Below, piece after piece: positions 1 through 12,763 of a DNA stretch of 64,000 nt. The notes beneath the pieces were generated by a model. That model ran no database searches. It was not told the DNA's origin and saw only the letters and a list, made by a program, of their open reading frames with translations. Source of the DNA: Phoebastria nigripes (Eukaryota; Chordata; Aves; Procellariiformes; Diomedeidae); the NCBI GenBank assembly GCA_035582835.1, contig JAYKAV010000416.1, positions 1 to 64,000 of the forward strand, in the 5' to 3' direction. The position numbers were made by a program, and so were the translations under genes. Each line of letters starts with the position of its first letter. The first letter of the stretch is position 1.

Positions 1-176
1 ATCATCATCATTATTTTCCCTTCCTTTTCTTTTTTATTAAACTGTCTTTATCTCAATCCATGAATTTTACTTTTTTTTTTTTTCCCCCCAGTTCTCTCCC
101 CCATCCCACTGAGGGGAGGGGGGAGTGAGCGAGCGGCTGTGTGGTGTTTGACTGCCTGCTGGGTTAAACCACAAGA
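1..176 (+). mobile_element. ERVL-like LTR, 3' part, cut by window edge
   Basis: This matches the 3' portion of the LTRs at 55247-55778 and 60251-60815: a triplet-repeat remnant, then a poly(A) signal ATTAAA at 36-41, a pyrimidine tract, the stretch around the two G-runs near 112-125, and the terminal GGTTAAACCACAA. The expected terminal CA reads GA at 175-176. No primer binding site follows, so this is a solo LTR or the 3' LTR of a provirus whose body lies left of the window. Identity to the provirus LTR is high by eye, which suggests the same young subfamily. Confidence 0.9.
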
Positions 177-829
177 CCACAGTAAGCAATATCATCTGGT
201 TAGAAAAAAAAGGCTATATATACAAAAGAACAGAAGGCAATTCTAGCTATATATGTGGAAAGAGCTCCCTGGAAATTCTCTGTGCATGTATGCTGAGTGG
301 AATCCAGCCAAAAAGGGAATTGTTTCCAGGAAAAATGCACATAGGAGCACCATTGCTGGGATCAGTTTCCCGTCTTACTTGCCCATTAGTTCGTGAGACT
401 GTGAAAATCACTCATTCTGCGGTCCCTAGGGGAATGATTTTCTCATGGTGGCCCAAATCCTCACCCCTCACATTTTGGCTCTTGGTGGGATGTCCACTCT
501 GCCTATGCAGCTGGTGCTCTGAGCTTTTGAAAATATTTTGTGCTTACGACAGAACCAAAGTGATATCTTTCAAGCTGTGTGCTCCAAGAGCTGGTGACCA
601 GGTTAAAGTTTTGAGCNCTGTACTTTCTGCAGTGTGCCCTTAAGTCTCAGTTCCAGTAAGACTGGGAGATCTGTCACCATGTGCTGTGGCTGCCTCCTGG
701 TCCCTATGCTCAATATTATAATATTTATTTTCTTTTTTTTTTTTTTTCTTCATACAATATTTGGAATCCATTCTTTATCCTCAGGACCATTCCTGAACGA
801 AATAGCCTGTTAAACTCTCTTACCCTTCA
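177..829. other. No gene recognised
   Basis: AT-rich sequence with a T-run near 731-747. A 117-codon open frame on the plus strand at 290-643 has no recognisable family, splice sites or start context, and open frames of this size are expected by chance in a window this large. I see nothing else. Confidence 0.5.
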
Positions 830-1215
830 GATTAGGGTGACCAAGTCCCAACAGTTGATTGGTAAGGACCAACAAGGACATCAGAAAAGGAACGTAAAAG
901 GGCAACTAAAATAGGAGAGGGGATGGAGTTACTGTCTTATGAGGAGAGACCAGAGAAATCCGTGGGGTGTGTAATTGAGATTTTAAAAATCCTGAGGAGT
1001 GAGTATGAATATATAACTTGTCACAACCCTTAAATAGTATAACTAAGGGGCACTCATTGAAGCTGGTAGCATACTAGCTTAAATCAGATTTAAAAGCTAT
1101 TTGTTCACTCATTGGCTATTGAACTTCCGGAATTCGTTGGCACAGGAGGCTGCGAAGGCAGATACTATCTACAGATTCAAAAAAGGGTTAATGACTAATA
1201 GGTCTCTAAACAGAT
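830..1215 (+). mobile_element. Ancient CR1 LINE relic, 3' end of ORF2
   Basis: Short peptides typical of the C-terminal part of CR1 ORF2 can be read in broken frames: GMELLSYEER near 925-955, matching the [10 protein letters not shown] block of the younger CR1 at 32.8 kb, and then a block around 1125-1200 resembling the terminal NSLPQEVVKA...FKK segment. Stops and shifts are scattered throughout. The divergence is far greater than in the CR1 copies at 12, 32 and 60 kb, so this is an old, pre-avian-type insertion. The left boundary is approximate. Confidence 0.75.
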
Positions 1216-4200
1216 ACAAAAAGATACACCTTCCAATACTCCTAATGTAATGATTGTTGATGCTAGAGAAATTATGAAATAAATTGTCTAAAGACAGTGT
1301 CCAGGTTTGTCTGCTTGTTCCATCTCATTTTGACTTTTTTTGAAACAGAATATTGGGTGACATGGATCATCCTGAGCCAGCAGGGCACTTCTGATGTCCC
1401 TACATCATTGCTCAGCTTCTGCTAGTTCCTGTACCATTCTCAGGGAAAGCCTGAGAGATTGCTGCCTGGCCAGACTGTACTAGGCACCATTTAACAATTG
1501 TCAGTTTAGGGGCAGAAATTCCAGAAACAAAGTTCCCTGGCTGTGTATAATTTAGTAGTACAGACATAGTCAAATGAACCAGCATTTATGAGCTTGAAGG
1601 AAAAACTTACATTCCATATTTACTTCACATCATAGCCATTAACTAAAAATTTCACTTTTCTTGATTCTTAATGCAGTTCATGTTGAAGATAACATATTAC
1701 TTTAGAAAGAATTTGCCATGTAAATACGGATTTCTCTTCAATTATCTAATCCATTTGCTGCTTTAGATTCATATGCTTTGCTAATGTACTGTAAATTTTC
1801 TCTTCTAAAATTAGGTATCTTATTTAGTTATAAAAAATGAAATATAACTATTTCAAGATTCACTTCCAGTATAACAGATTAGCAGAGGATATCAGCAGAT
1901 TAATAGAAGAAATGTGACATTGATTATCTATATTGATGCTTGATAAAATCTTATTTTGCCTTGTTATTTTTGTAGATTGAAATACTTAAATGAATTTTAA
2001 TTTGATAAAGATATTCTTAGCTTATTAAACAAAGGAGCTAGTAACAATATAATTAATAACCTTGTAGTGCTCTTGCCTGACGAATATTTCAACCCCACTA
2101 CAATAATTCCCCAAGCTCTTTGATGTTGTCATGTAACTATCTTGTCTGTAGCAATCAACCACCACATTTATACCAGAAATAAAGGAATCCTGCAAGTCTG
2201 TATAATCCTCATAATAAATTCCTATCCCACTTCATTGCTCTAGGAAAATACACTCCAGCGTCACCATGAGTAGATACAGACTTTACCAGAAATCTCTTCA
2301 TGCACATTGTCACTCTTCCTTTGGTGCATACACAGTCTTACTCTACAAGTGCCCCCTGACACTCATGGAGATTCTGTATAAATGAAAACCAAATCTCATT
2401 TGCTGGCATTTTTCAATATTGACTGTAAAGATGATAGGTTAGCTAAGAAAAATGAAAACAAACACTTAGGTCTCCTTAAAACTCTGGGGATATCACAAGG
2501 TGTTTTGGAGAATATTACAAATCTTTTAAGCTATCTTAATGAGGACCCATCATCCCCCAAATCCCATACACATACAGGGAAGTGTAGCATTTTCATTCAG
2601 TCTCTCATTATACTGAAACACTAGATTCAGTTTTATTTATTGTTGTTTGTATATAATAGCATGTATATGGCTGGTATGTTCTCCGTAAAGAAGAGTCCCA
2701 CCAAGAGGGGTTTACTTTTCAGTGTTGTTAGATGATATCAAAGAAACAAGAAAGCAGAGTCAAATGGGCTGTGAGACTAAAGGACCAGGAGAAATGCAGT
2801 TAGACAAGTGGTAGCCTGGTGAGCACCCCTGGAGACACTATTTGTCCAGGCTGGATTAAAGGACTCGTTTGAGGAGATTGCCAAGTGTATAAGACATCTG
2901 TGGTAGAAATAAACAGAAAATGATGAAAGTAACACTGAGATGATAGCAATCAGAGCGCAGAACATGTGTATGGAGAATGAAAGTAGAGATGTAGGCAGGG
3001 GCAACATCAACGTAAACCCCAAGGGCAAGCATAAAATGTTTGAGATGGCATGTCATAAGCCAGGAAGCTGGATGGAAGACAGCTGTAGGAGTAGGAGAGA
3101 AAGCAGTTGTTAGCATGGCACATTGACATACAGGAAAGAATGAAGTTGGTTAGAGACAAGGAGTGCCAAGGTGAAAAACAGTATGTCCAAGTGGTAGTAC
3201 AGGAGAGACAAGTGGGGTGGTGTTACCAGCTGTAGGGTGAGACGCAGGGAGACAGGAGCTCCGGCATTTCTCTCAATGACAATGTGCTTCCCTGCAGAGG
3301 TGAGGTCTCCATGTAGGACAGGGTACATCAAGGAAAGGAAAATGGGACAGAGGCAAACAGAGCTTCATTGAGGTCCTAACTGGGAGGTCTTGGTCAAGTT
3401 TGGGCTGAGAAAGAGGCAACATGTGGCGAAGTAGGTTGAAAGACAAGAAGATAAAAATAGAAAAGAGCAAATCACAAAGGCAGGGATCAAAGTTCAGAGA
3501 AAAACTAAAAATTTGTCTTAAAAATTTGCTATGGAACTGTTACTGCTTCTGGAAAATATAGCCCCGCTGTGCTTGGGAGTGGCAGGATACATCATCCCCA
3601 AAACAAACAATCAAAACATTTTTGGGTAAAATAGAGCCACAACACCATCAGTAAATTCAGGGAGAAAGTAATAAAAATGTAATGCCAGTGGTGTCTACCT
3701 TATGTGAGTTACAGTATGTGAAATGAGGAAGACAGAGGACCAGTTATAGTATCTGGGACTTTTATGATGTTTTCATGGCACCAAACAGAAAAAGTGTGCC
3801 ACTAATGACTATGTAATTGTGTCATTTAAGCACTTTACAGTTATTTTTAGGAAGATATAAAGCTTTAATTTGTGAAGGGTCATGCTGTGACAAAGAAATC
3901 AAGCTAGCAGCAGGAATGCCACTTTTATGCCATAGGTAGCTACCAGTCACATAATAGGTATCTAACAGGTACACGTCTGTCTACTCTGTAACACTTCTAT
4001 GAGCAGTCTACAGCTGAATTGATTTTTTTAGTCTTCCTCATTATTCTGTACTTCTGACAAGCCAGCAGAAGTGAAAAAAACTTTAAATAAGGATTCTTGA
4101 ATCTGCCTAGATTTCCAATTTCACAGCAAACAATCTGTATTTGCTAGCCATTTCTTTCACTCCTATTGTCTGTCTGTAGCTGAAATAGAGGTAAGAAACC

Positions 4201-5084
4201 TAGTTTAAACAAAGTTTAGTGATTGCAGCATTGGCTGAAGATTTCAAGGCTACTTTACTTTGGCCCCATCATTGGCTGCAAGGATAAAAGCATCTTCTCC
4301 AGAAGTGTATTGAAAGATTATGTATATATATTTTTCCGTATATATAAAAATATATATATGTTTTGATAACTTTGCTTTTCAAATAGCTTTTTCCTACCAG
4401 ACTTTATCTTCACATGGTTTTTCTTTCCCCTGTCTGATGGGCAACTTTGCAGGTTTTGCAACAAGGAAGTTATTTAATAAGGAAATAGTTCCTGAGGGCC
4501 TGCTTCTGATTTCACATCTGCCTGCATAAATGAGGAGCATCTGCACTGAAGCCAAAGTAAAACTAGTGTCAACTGTCATCAGCCATGCACCCTGCAACTT
4601 AAGTTTCAAAGTCAGTGGTGCCAACAAAGTTAAAGAGCTTTGCTTCAGCTAACGGGGGTCACTTTTTTCAGTTGTATTATCTGATTGACAGAGAATGAAG
4701 AGTAATTAACAGTGAAGACCATGACCAGAACTATTAGACTTCATTATATAATATAAACCTACTATTTTAATCAATTTATTTTTCAACAGGCTTCTTGTTT
4801 CAATACTTATTCAGCAAATACTCATTTGCAATAGTCTACTCAGGCCAAACATCAGAGGAACAAGAGAGGTGTGAGATGAGACCTACCTCTCATCAATACT
4901 ACCTGATGCAGCGACACTGAATGCCATACTCCTGCAAAATGTTAAGGCTCTGCTCATTTCCATCAAGGAGATGTCTAGATTTAGCTTCATTCTTCTTTTC
5001 CAGCAGGTCAAATTCAATTGGTACTTCAGCTAGTTGACACATTAATCCAGCTATTTACCTGTGCAATTGTATCTTGGCATATAT
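1216..5084. other. No gene recognised; partly purine-rich
   Basis: AT-rich, apparently unique sequence. Between about 2750 and 3480 the plus strand is clearly purine-biased, which creates several overlapping antisense open frames of 65-86 codons that look like compositional artefacts. A short AT-alternating stretch lies at 4320-4362. No splice-flanked coding segment or repeat family was recognised. Confidence 0.5.
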
Positions 5085-5120
5085 ACTTTTATATATATAT
5101 ACACACACACACATATATAT
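5085..5120. repeat. (TA)n(CA)n dinucleotide microsatellite
   Basis: A run of alternating TA passes into CA and back to TA. It is a simple-sequence repeat without other signals. Confidence 0.9.
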
Positions 5121-8090
5121 GACTTCCTCCTGGGAGTCTTTCCCTACCTATCAATGCCCCTCTTCTCTGCTCCCTAAGGAAGGAGGTCAAAATCCTTTTG
5201 CAGTTANGAGAATCCTCTACATAGATTCAGCCAACATTACCCTATTACCAGAGGACCCGTGTCCAAAACATTTATTTCTTCCCATCAGTTTGGATCTGTT
5301 TTGTCACTACAGTAGGCTTTTCCTTCAGTTTGGAGTTGCCGTCTGCTCTGTCAGGTAAACTGATGTATTTTTAGAACCCTTTGTGAACATTTCAGATCCA
5401 AATTTCTTAGGTTTGGATTGGTTTCTGTTTCTCATCACTGTATTGAAAGCCTCGTTGTTGTCAGTATGAGAATATTACTTATGTTGCCCTGGTTAGAGAC
5501 ATTTCTAAGGAAGATGAAATAGCTGATACTATACTTCATTTCTCCATGGTAAAATGTTCTGTATTTACCCAGGCTCGATTTCAGACGTATTAATTGGAAA
5601 AAATACTAAATATATTATACTTATGTTTGAAAAAGCATTACAGTTACAGGGCTATTTATTTCAAAATAATAATGACAGAAGTATCTCTATGCCCAGTTGC
5701 TCTCACACTGTGCTTTGCATGATAGCAGAAATGATTATTTGCTAGACATAACGAGTCTGGTACACCCTGTATTTCACTAGGTTTCTGTTAACTGAACATC
5801 AGCACCTGAAATGACTGCTAACACAAGACCAGAACAAGGTACTTTGTGATTGCATGGTCCCATAACCATTCCTCTATGGGAAGCCCTATTTGACTATAAT
5901 ATGTCCTCAGTGGGGATGTGGAGGGGTCCTTTATGCTTCACTCCTCAGCGAAGCTTCCAATCAGAGGAAACTTGAAATGAGGATGCTCCTCTGCTCTTTT
6001 GTCACTAATGGCCAGGCAAGGCCACAGGCAGGGCATCCAGTGATGCTGCATGAATTGCAAGGAGATAAAAATCAACTGACAGGATGCAACAGACCAAAAA
6101 AAGACCAAACCTACACAAAACTCAGGAGCATTATGCTAGTGTCAGTGTCCCCTGTCTGCATTATGGTGATCAGGAGGTGATTTGTCCTGAGACACTATCA
6201 GCTGCATCTGATTGCAGGCACTGTTGAGATTACCAAAATTGCTCCAGCAATTAACGTGACGCTTACAAAGAGACGATTTAATATGAAAACCTAGGAATCT
6301 TCATCAGAGAAGAACCTTATTTATCAATGAGGTAACAAGCCCCATTTTCTTTGAAGGGCTCTGTAGAATACAAACTTTTTTGTAATATCTCCCTAAATTA
6401 AATTATATTATAAACTATTAATTTATACGCTCTTCCTCGCCCTTCATGTCCAGTGGCTCAAAGACTATTTTGTTTAGTTATCTAACTAACTTCATGGCCT
6501 ACACTGAAAAAATGTGATAAAATCAGTCACTAAGAGACAAAAATTAATAAGGAGCATTAAAAATATATCCATAAATAATGCTATGCACATACAAAGCACT
6601 ATCTGATGTTAAAGTATCTCTTATTATAGCAGACATTCAAATACAGATCATGAATAAGAGAAATTCTGATACGCAAATTCTTATCTAATAATACTGAAAG
6701 ACACAGACCAAAAATAAACGTTTTGAACAACAGCAGATTGTTTTTCTATAAATAAAAGTGACTTGTATCTGACAAAATATTAATCTTTCCTATCCATTTT
6801 TACTGCTATTAGAGAGACATGATTTTTTCTGTAACAACAGCTGAAAAATATGAGATGGGTTTACACATTATATAAAGCCAGCTGTACATGTTCTCTATTA
6901 GCTTTAGTTTTTTATTTAGTAATTACATTTATTTAAAATGGTAGCATATTAGTACCTTGGTAGTTAACAATCTTTTCTAAAGTGTGGCTAGATCGTTCTT
7001 CATTTGGAAGAATGAAGATGCTGAAAGATTGAGGAGCTACATTATGTCAGCACAAAAGGACAAAAATTCCAGGTGTTACCCACTGCATCTTTGTTTCCGA
7101 GAGAGANTGAATTGAATAAAAGGGCATGGATCTCCAGCCACTAAACTTATTCATAAGGTCACCAGACATAGCAGAACTTCTCTTCATTAGCTGAGAGAGT
7201 ATGAAGAAAGAGGTCAAAAAAGTCACCTCCTCATAAAGGTCAAATTTGCCTGCTCTGTAAATTATCTATTATGCTGAATACTTCATAATACCAACAATCC
7301 TGTAGGAAATTTCTTACTCTACAGAATGAATTCCTGTGAATATCTGTAAGCTCCTGCAAAAGTCATCCCTTCCGTATAAGCTGTTTGAAAATTATGAGTT
7401 CAGAACACTACCAAATCAGTCATTTCCATACATGTTTTACAGACTGCAACAGAACAGTATTGCATAGATACATCATATGACTTTGATTCTGAATGTATAA
7501 TTTGATTTTAGCATTTGAAAGCTGATATTGTGATCATTGCTTCATCAGCTTGGGACAATAGAAATATTATAGGCAGAGGCATCTCATTCATATTCTACAT
7601 TACTTTTCAGAAACAGAACCATGCAGAAGCCATGTGCATGAATGCCACATAAGTATGTAGGAGGGAATTTGTAAGCAGGAGAGGATAAACACTTTCAGTA
7701 TAGTAAAAAAGTTGACTGAGATGATTTCTTTTCTGCTGATGTTAATTTTCAACACCAGAGTTTTAAAGATTGGGACTGTACTGTACTACTGTCAATATTT
7801 AGCAAGTGAGGACAACACACTCGGATTACAGAAAGACTCGCATTCCTAGATAGAACAGGAAATTAATAAATAACTAAAGGGTGGAAGAGATTTTATGGAC
7901 GAGAAACCTTGACAAATAAATCTTACTACGTGGTTGGCAATTATTAGTTTGTCTGAAAAAGAAAATGAAAATAGTCAGACATTTGAAAAACACTGACTTA
8001 GTAAAACATGGCATTATGACACAGAATTGGCACTATATGATATATTTAAGAATAGATTATTTGATCTCCAATATAACTGTGAATGACACA
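5121..8090. other. No gene recognised
   Basis: AT-rich sequence without a recognisable repeat family, exon or RNA gene. Open frames here are short and random-looking. Confidence 0.5.
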
Positions 8091-8215
8091 GTCACATCAA
8101 TCTCAAAAAGGAGGTTTTCAAGAGGACTGTTTTAGTCTTGATTCTATCCAATATTGTCATCAGTGACATGGAAGCTAATATAAAAATTGCTGTTGATGTG
8201 CAGATGGTAATGACT
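8091..8215 (+). mobile_element. Possible very old CR1 relic (RT core)
   Basis: The stretch around 8150-8175 can be read as NIVISDMEA, resembling the NIFINDLD block just before the catalytic FADD motif of CR1 reverse transcriptase. The FADD itself is not preserved and the match is short, so it may be chance. Confidence 0.3.
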
Positions 8216-9299
8216 CGTATAATGATAAAAAAGGATGAATATAATGCTATTATGTTTGTATAAGTACTTTGGAAATCTGAATCTTTTGGTAAACAGAACT
8301 CATTCAAACAGATTCATTTTAGCATCACTATCTATGACTGTTTTAGTCATAGGAAGGAAAAAAGGTATGTCCATACGGATACGTGTGTGTACGTAGACAG
8401 ACACTCACACATAGATAAGTGCGGCTTATANGAGATTTCTGTGTCCACTTGTGATTAATTTGAAAGTATCAGACAGCATTAGAACTACTCCGACTTTATA
8501 TAGGGAGAACTTGGTAGACTAGTTCATGGTCCTTTTAATAACGTCCATAGCTTTATTAAGTTTTATTCTGATTTGTCACTGATTTGGCTACATTCCCACC
8601 TGCAGTACTTGAGTTCTTCATTGCTTATGGGCAGCATGTGGAAGGGTTCGTTTGTATGGTATGGTCTAAACTGGCCGCACGCATCATTTTAGGAAGCAAA
8701 TCAAATAAAAATGCATAATAACACCAGAACATCATAACAGCAACAAATTTCTGTACTAAATTGCTCTAGCAAAAGCCACTATAAGGAAACCTACAGAAAA
8801 ACAAATGCTGCATTCTGGATCTTCCTCTTAAAATAAACAGCTGCTGAGGGACCTGATCTGCCACTCCAAAAAAGACCCTCTAGATCTTCATCTTCACGAT
8901 TCTCCAGAAATCTTAGTAGACAAACTGATGATATTTGGACTTTGCTTTCTACTAAAAATCCATTTCCAAAAGTTGTATCAAAGGTTTGTCTTACTCTAGT
9001 AATACATGTAATTGCTGGCTCATAAATCTTAACTTGGACTGGACCATGTGAAGAATGGGAGTCTTCTAAAAATGAAGCAAACACCATTTCTCTAGTTGTC
9101 ACAGAACTGCATACATATAACTGGTACAGAGAAACAATATGGTCAACATAAGCAGTTCAGTACAAAAGTGTATAACTTGAAAAAGTAAACACGAAAAAAC
9201 CCTCCTCCAGTGTCTGATAAGCTCATGTGTCTCTTATCAAAATACACAACTCTTCCTTGCATTTCATTTAGTGAAAAATCATCACTGACTGAACAAAAT

Positions 9300-9521
9300 T
9301 GCCAGCAGGTCAAGGGAGGTGATCCTGCCCCTCTCTTCAGTACTGGTGGGGCCACACCTGGAGTACTGTGTCCAATTTTGGGTTCCCCAGTACAAGAGAG
9401 ACATGGACATACTGGAGAGAGTCCAGTGAAGGCCCATGAAGATGATTAAGGGAATGGAGCATTTCTTCTATGAGGAAAGGCTGAGAGAGCTGGGACTGTT
9501 CTGCTTGGTGAAGAGGTTAAT
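9300..9521 (+). mobile_element. CR1 LINE ORF2 fragment, both ends missing
   Basis: This reads in one frame as the CR1 ORF2 block after the reverse transcriptase core: SREVILPL, then [10 protein letters not shown], then DMDILERVQ, then [17 protein letters not shown], with one stop in place of Arg after ERVQ. The same blocks occur in order in the CR1 at 32630-32850. The copy starts and stops abruptly, with no 3' tail, so it is an internal scrap left by deletion or rearrangement. Confidence 0.85.
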
Positions 9522-11088
9522 GAATTCAGGCCAAGCCTGATTTTAGTCTCCTGCATTTTTTTCAAACCCAGGCAGGAGTCATGTCAGTGAGAATCCTGTT
9601 TATAAAGGATTTGCAGCAACATTAGGTTACAGACAGAAATAACTGGTGGCTGCTTTATGATTCACAGCAATAGGAAGTCCATATCAGAAGACACAGAGGA
9701 GTTTATGTTCATATTATCAATATGTAAAGACTATGCTAGTATTTCAACATTGGCAAAGAATCTGGTTGATCAATAACTGCAGCATAGAGGAAGAAGGATG
9801 AAAGGCAGGGATAGCAGTAGATGCAAAACTGACAGATATTTTTCTACACAAAATCAAAAGCAAAAATGTTAACCTCAAGCCTATTACATTTTGCATGATA
9901 AAAAAACGATTTCAACTTTACTTTTATTTTTCTCTGTCAAAGTTTGCATGTGTTGCTGTAATATTTCCAGTTTGAGTATTTTCTTAGGTTAGAATTTTCA
10001 GAAAGGCCTAAAAGCACTTGAGATAAAGGTTAATTGGATTTAGGTGTCTAGGCACTTTGAAAATCCCATTAGGTTCCTCTCTGTAATCTTTAACAACCCT
10101 TGAAAAATATTTTCCTCTAAAGTGAATTGATAGGAAGTTAAGGAAATGTAGAGCCAAGATGAATCTCATAGGCCTCCTGGCTGCAAACTCATCTTTTGCT
10201 CTCTGGTGGCCAAATTCCCGATGATATACAAAATGAGTAAAAGACTCAGAAAATTAGGTGGTAAAACAATGCGTAATACTCACCAATTTAGCACTTCATA
10301 GATATGTGTGTTTAATAACTTTACATCTCTAGNGTGTACAATGGATTATTATTTTGTTTCAGTTTAATTACCTGCCCTCAGAACTCCCACTGAAAGATTT
10401 CTTGGACTGCAAAATACATTACAGCCACAGATGAGTTAAAATATGATACTGATCTTAATCTCTGCTTGGTGTTACTCTATGAAAACGAGTGGAGGGCTCT
10501 GCAAGGCAGTGGGTAGAACTCATGGAATCTTATATCAATATTATAATTACAATACTAGAGCACCACAGAAACAGCAGGTTAAAATTTGATTTAAAATTTG
10601 GTGGGGAGCCATTACAGGGAGGAACTTGCCCATGCGATCAAGGTCTGTATTACTGAGCACGTAGCCTGCAGCATTATGTAGCAGTCAGATTAGCCTCTGC
10701 AGAACAGCCTTTATGTTCTGATATGCTACATTGTTGAGAGGTTAAAAAAAAAAAAGGCTAGAACATTTTATCCTCAAGCATGTGGTACATAAAACCTTTA
10801 TATATTGTAATCCCCAGGATTCTAAATACTGACCAGCTTCCTTGGTCCAGTTAAAGTATAGATTAAAAAGATGGTCTCTAACTGTGAGGATTTCCAGTGT
10901 GAGCAGCAAATATATGCCTAGTGTGATGGAAAAGAAAAACAGGAATAAGATTCAGTAACTAAGATGCCTGTATTTAGATTTCTATGTATACATGTCTACA
11001 GATACATCACGTATATTGGGACTAAACCAGGACTCTGTAACTTAAACAAAAGCATCAGGTGTACTATCTGGTTCATTTTATTAGTGGA
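9522..11088. other. No gene recognised; possible old repeat; likely 3' UTR side of the minus-strand gene
   Basis: Sequence at about 10020-10080 contains TAGGTGTCTAGGCACTTTG followed by AAAATCCCATTAGG. This resembles a widespread old sauropsid interspersed repeat, but I cannot name it. The part next to 11089 would be the 3' untranslated region of the minus-strand gene; on that strand an AATAAA lies at about 11076-11081, just after the stop codon. An A-run lies at 10744-10755. Confidence 0.4.
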
Positions 11089-11184
11089 TTATTTTCCCCG
11101 GCGCTCCAGTTGCTGTTGTAGAATGGCATGGATCTCCTGTAAATTGTATGTTGTATCTACAGCCCCATACACNTCCTGAATATC
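11089..11184 (-). CDS. Terminal coding exon of an unnamed small protein
   Basis: On the minus strand a pyrimidine-rich stretch ending in TTTCAG leads into 31 codons and a TAA stop. The peptide begins DIQ and ends LQEIHAILQQQLERRGK, a helical, Gln- and charge-rich tail. One ambiguous base at 11173 leaves the fourth residue Glu or Asp. The exon enters in phase 0, which fits the phase 0 donor of the exon at 19354-19464. An AATAAA follows within about 20 bases. I do not recognise the family. The short conserved-looking peptide, correct acceptor and matching phase argue for a real exon; no homology search was possible. The intron to the previous exon would be about 8.2 kb and hosts a CR1 and a solo LTR. 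Confidence 0.62.
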   Translation of the reverse strand, partial: DIQXVYGAVDTTYNLQEIHAILQQQLERRGK

Positions 11185-11636
11185 CTGAAATAGCACAAAA
11201 CACCAGTGTTTAAACAACAGATTCCTGAACAAAATGACTATTTTGGAATGAGATAAATTTCTTTCTAGGTTCTATTGACTTTATTGATGAACATCATAGT
11301 GAGTTGTCCAAATATAGGTACCTAATTTCNTGTGAGACACTGATAGGGCTTTCAATACATCTGCATGGGGCTATCAGACATGGCACAGGCTTTATGGGTT
11401 TCCTGCATGACACTGGAGCAACACCTGGAAGCTAGACACCACATCTGAAATGACACTGGATCCCTGTGTTCAGACCACTGTAGCCCTCCTTAGACACCCA
11501 TTGACAATAATGGGAGATAAATGTCTACTACTAGCACACAACTACACACAACTGTCTAATCTCGAGCTTATTCTTCTCCTGAGTGCTTGATTCAGTTGCC
11601 TAATCATAAGCTCCTTGCACTAGCATACAAGACATT
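11185..11636. other. Intronic sequence, no further feature
   Basis: This lies between the terminal exon and the CR1 tail. A segment near 11500-11530 resembles the unnamed old repeat noted near 10050, but the match is weak. Confidence 0.4.
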
Positions 11637-12585
11637 TAGAATAGAATAGAATAGAATAGACTATTTCAGTTGGAAGGGACCTACAATGATCACCTAGTCC
11701 AACTGCCTGACCTCTTCAGGGCTGACCAAAAGTTAAAGCATGTTGTTAAGGGCATGATCCAAATGCCTCTTACACACTGACAGGCTTGGGGCATTGACCA
11801 CCTCTCTAGGAAGCCTGTTCCAGTGTTTGACCACCCTCTCGGTAAAGAAATGCTTCCTAATGTCAAGTCTGAGCCTCCCCTGGTGCAGCTTTGGACCATT
11901 CCCACACNTCCTGTCACTGGATCCCAGGGAGAAGAGCTCAGCACCTCTCTCTCCACTTCCCCTCCTCAGGAAGCTGTAGAAAGCAATGAGGTTGCGCCTG
12001 AGCCTCCTTCTCTCCAAACTAGACAAACCCAGGGTCCTTAGCCACTCCTTATAGGACATGCCTTCCAGGCCTTTCACCAGCTTTGTTGCCCTCCTCTGAA
12101 CGCATTCAAGGACCTTCACATCTTTCTTAAATTGTGGGGCCCAGAACTGCAAGCAGTACTCAAGATGAGGCCACACCAATGCTGAATACAGCGGGATAAT
12201 CACCTCTTTTGACTGGCTGGTTACGCTGTGTTTGATGCACCCCAGGATGCGGTTTGCCCTCTTGGCTGCCAGGGCACACAGCTGACTCATATTGAGCCTG
12301 ATGTCGACCAGCACCCCCAGATCCCTTTCTGCAGGGCTGCTCTGCAGCCACTTCTCTCCCAGTTTATACTTGTGCCCGGCATTACTCCACCCCAGGTGCA
12401 GAATCTGGCACTTGGACTTGTTAAATTTCATGCCACTGATGATTGCCCAATGCTCCAATCTATCTAGANCCCTCTGCAAGGCATCTTGTTCCTCAAGAGA
12501 GTTAACAGCACCTCCCAGTTTGGTATCGTCAGCAAACTTACTAATGGAGCATTCAACCCCTATATCCAGCACTTCTGGGTCATTT
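11637..12585 (-). mobile_element. CR1 LINE, 5'-truncated, minus strand
   Basis: The element's 3' end is at the low coordinate, with a (GAATA)n tail at 11637-11661 and the typical CR1 3' end just above it. Minus-strand ORF2 runs with almost no damage from about 12585 to 11733. It holds the reverse transcriptase catalytic FADD at 12536-12525, the SREVI-type block, a PHLEYC block, QRRATKL, and the terminal [10 protein letters not shown] block. Everything upstream of the FADD region is absent, as expected from incomplete reverse transcription. The roughly 280-codon frame has only two ambiguous codons, so this copy is younger than those at 0.8 and 46.8 kb. It lacks the polymerase N-terminus and endonuclease and cannot be functional. 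Confidence 0.93.
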
Positions 12586-12763
12586 GCTGTTCCTGTTCCT
12601 AGAAAACATTTGCTGTTGCAGACTTGGGCAATGCAGACAGGAATTGGCATGAAAGGAGTGAGGTTTTAATAGCATTGTCTTGTCAGCAAGGTAGGATGTC
12701 AGTTTTCCACAAGGCTTTGTTCTTTATCCTGGTAAAGACTATAGACCATGTATGTTTAATATG
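12586..12763. other. Short spacer between CR1 and solo LTR
   Basis: No repeat or coding feature was recognised in this segment. Confidence 0.5.

Noticed and set aside
290..643. 117-codon plus-strand open frame
   Set aside because: No domain, splice signals or conserved-looking composition; about this many chance frames are expected in 64 kb.
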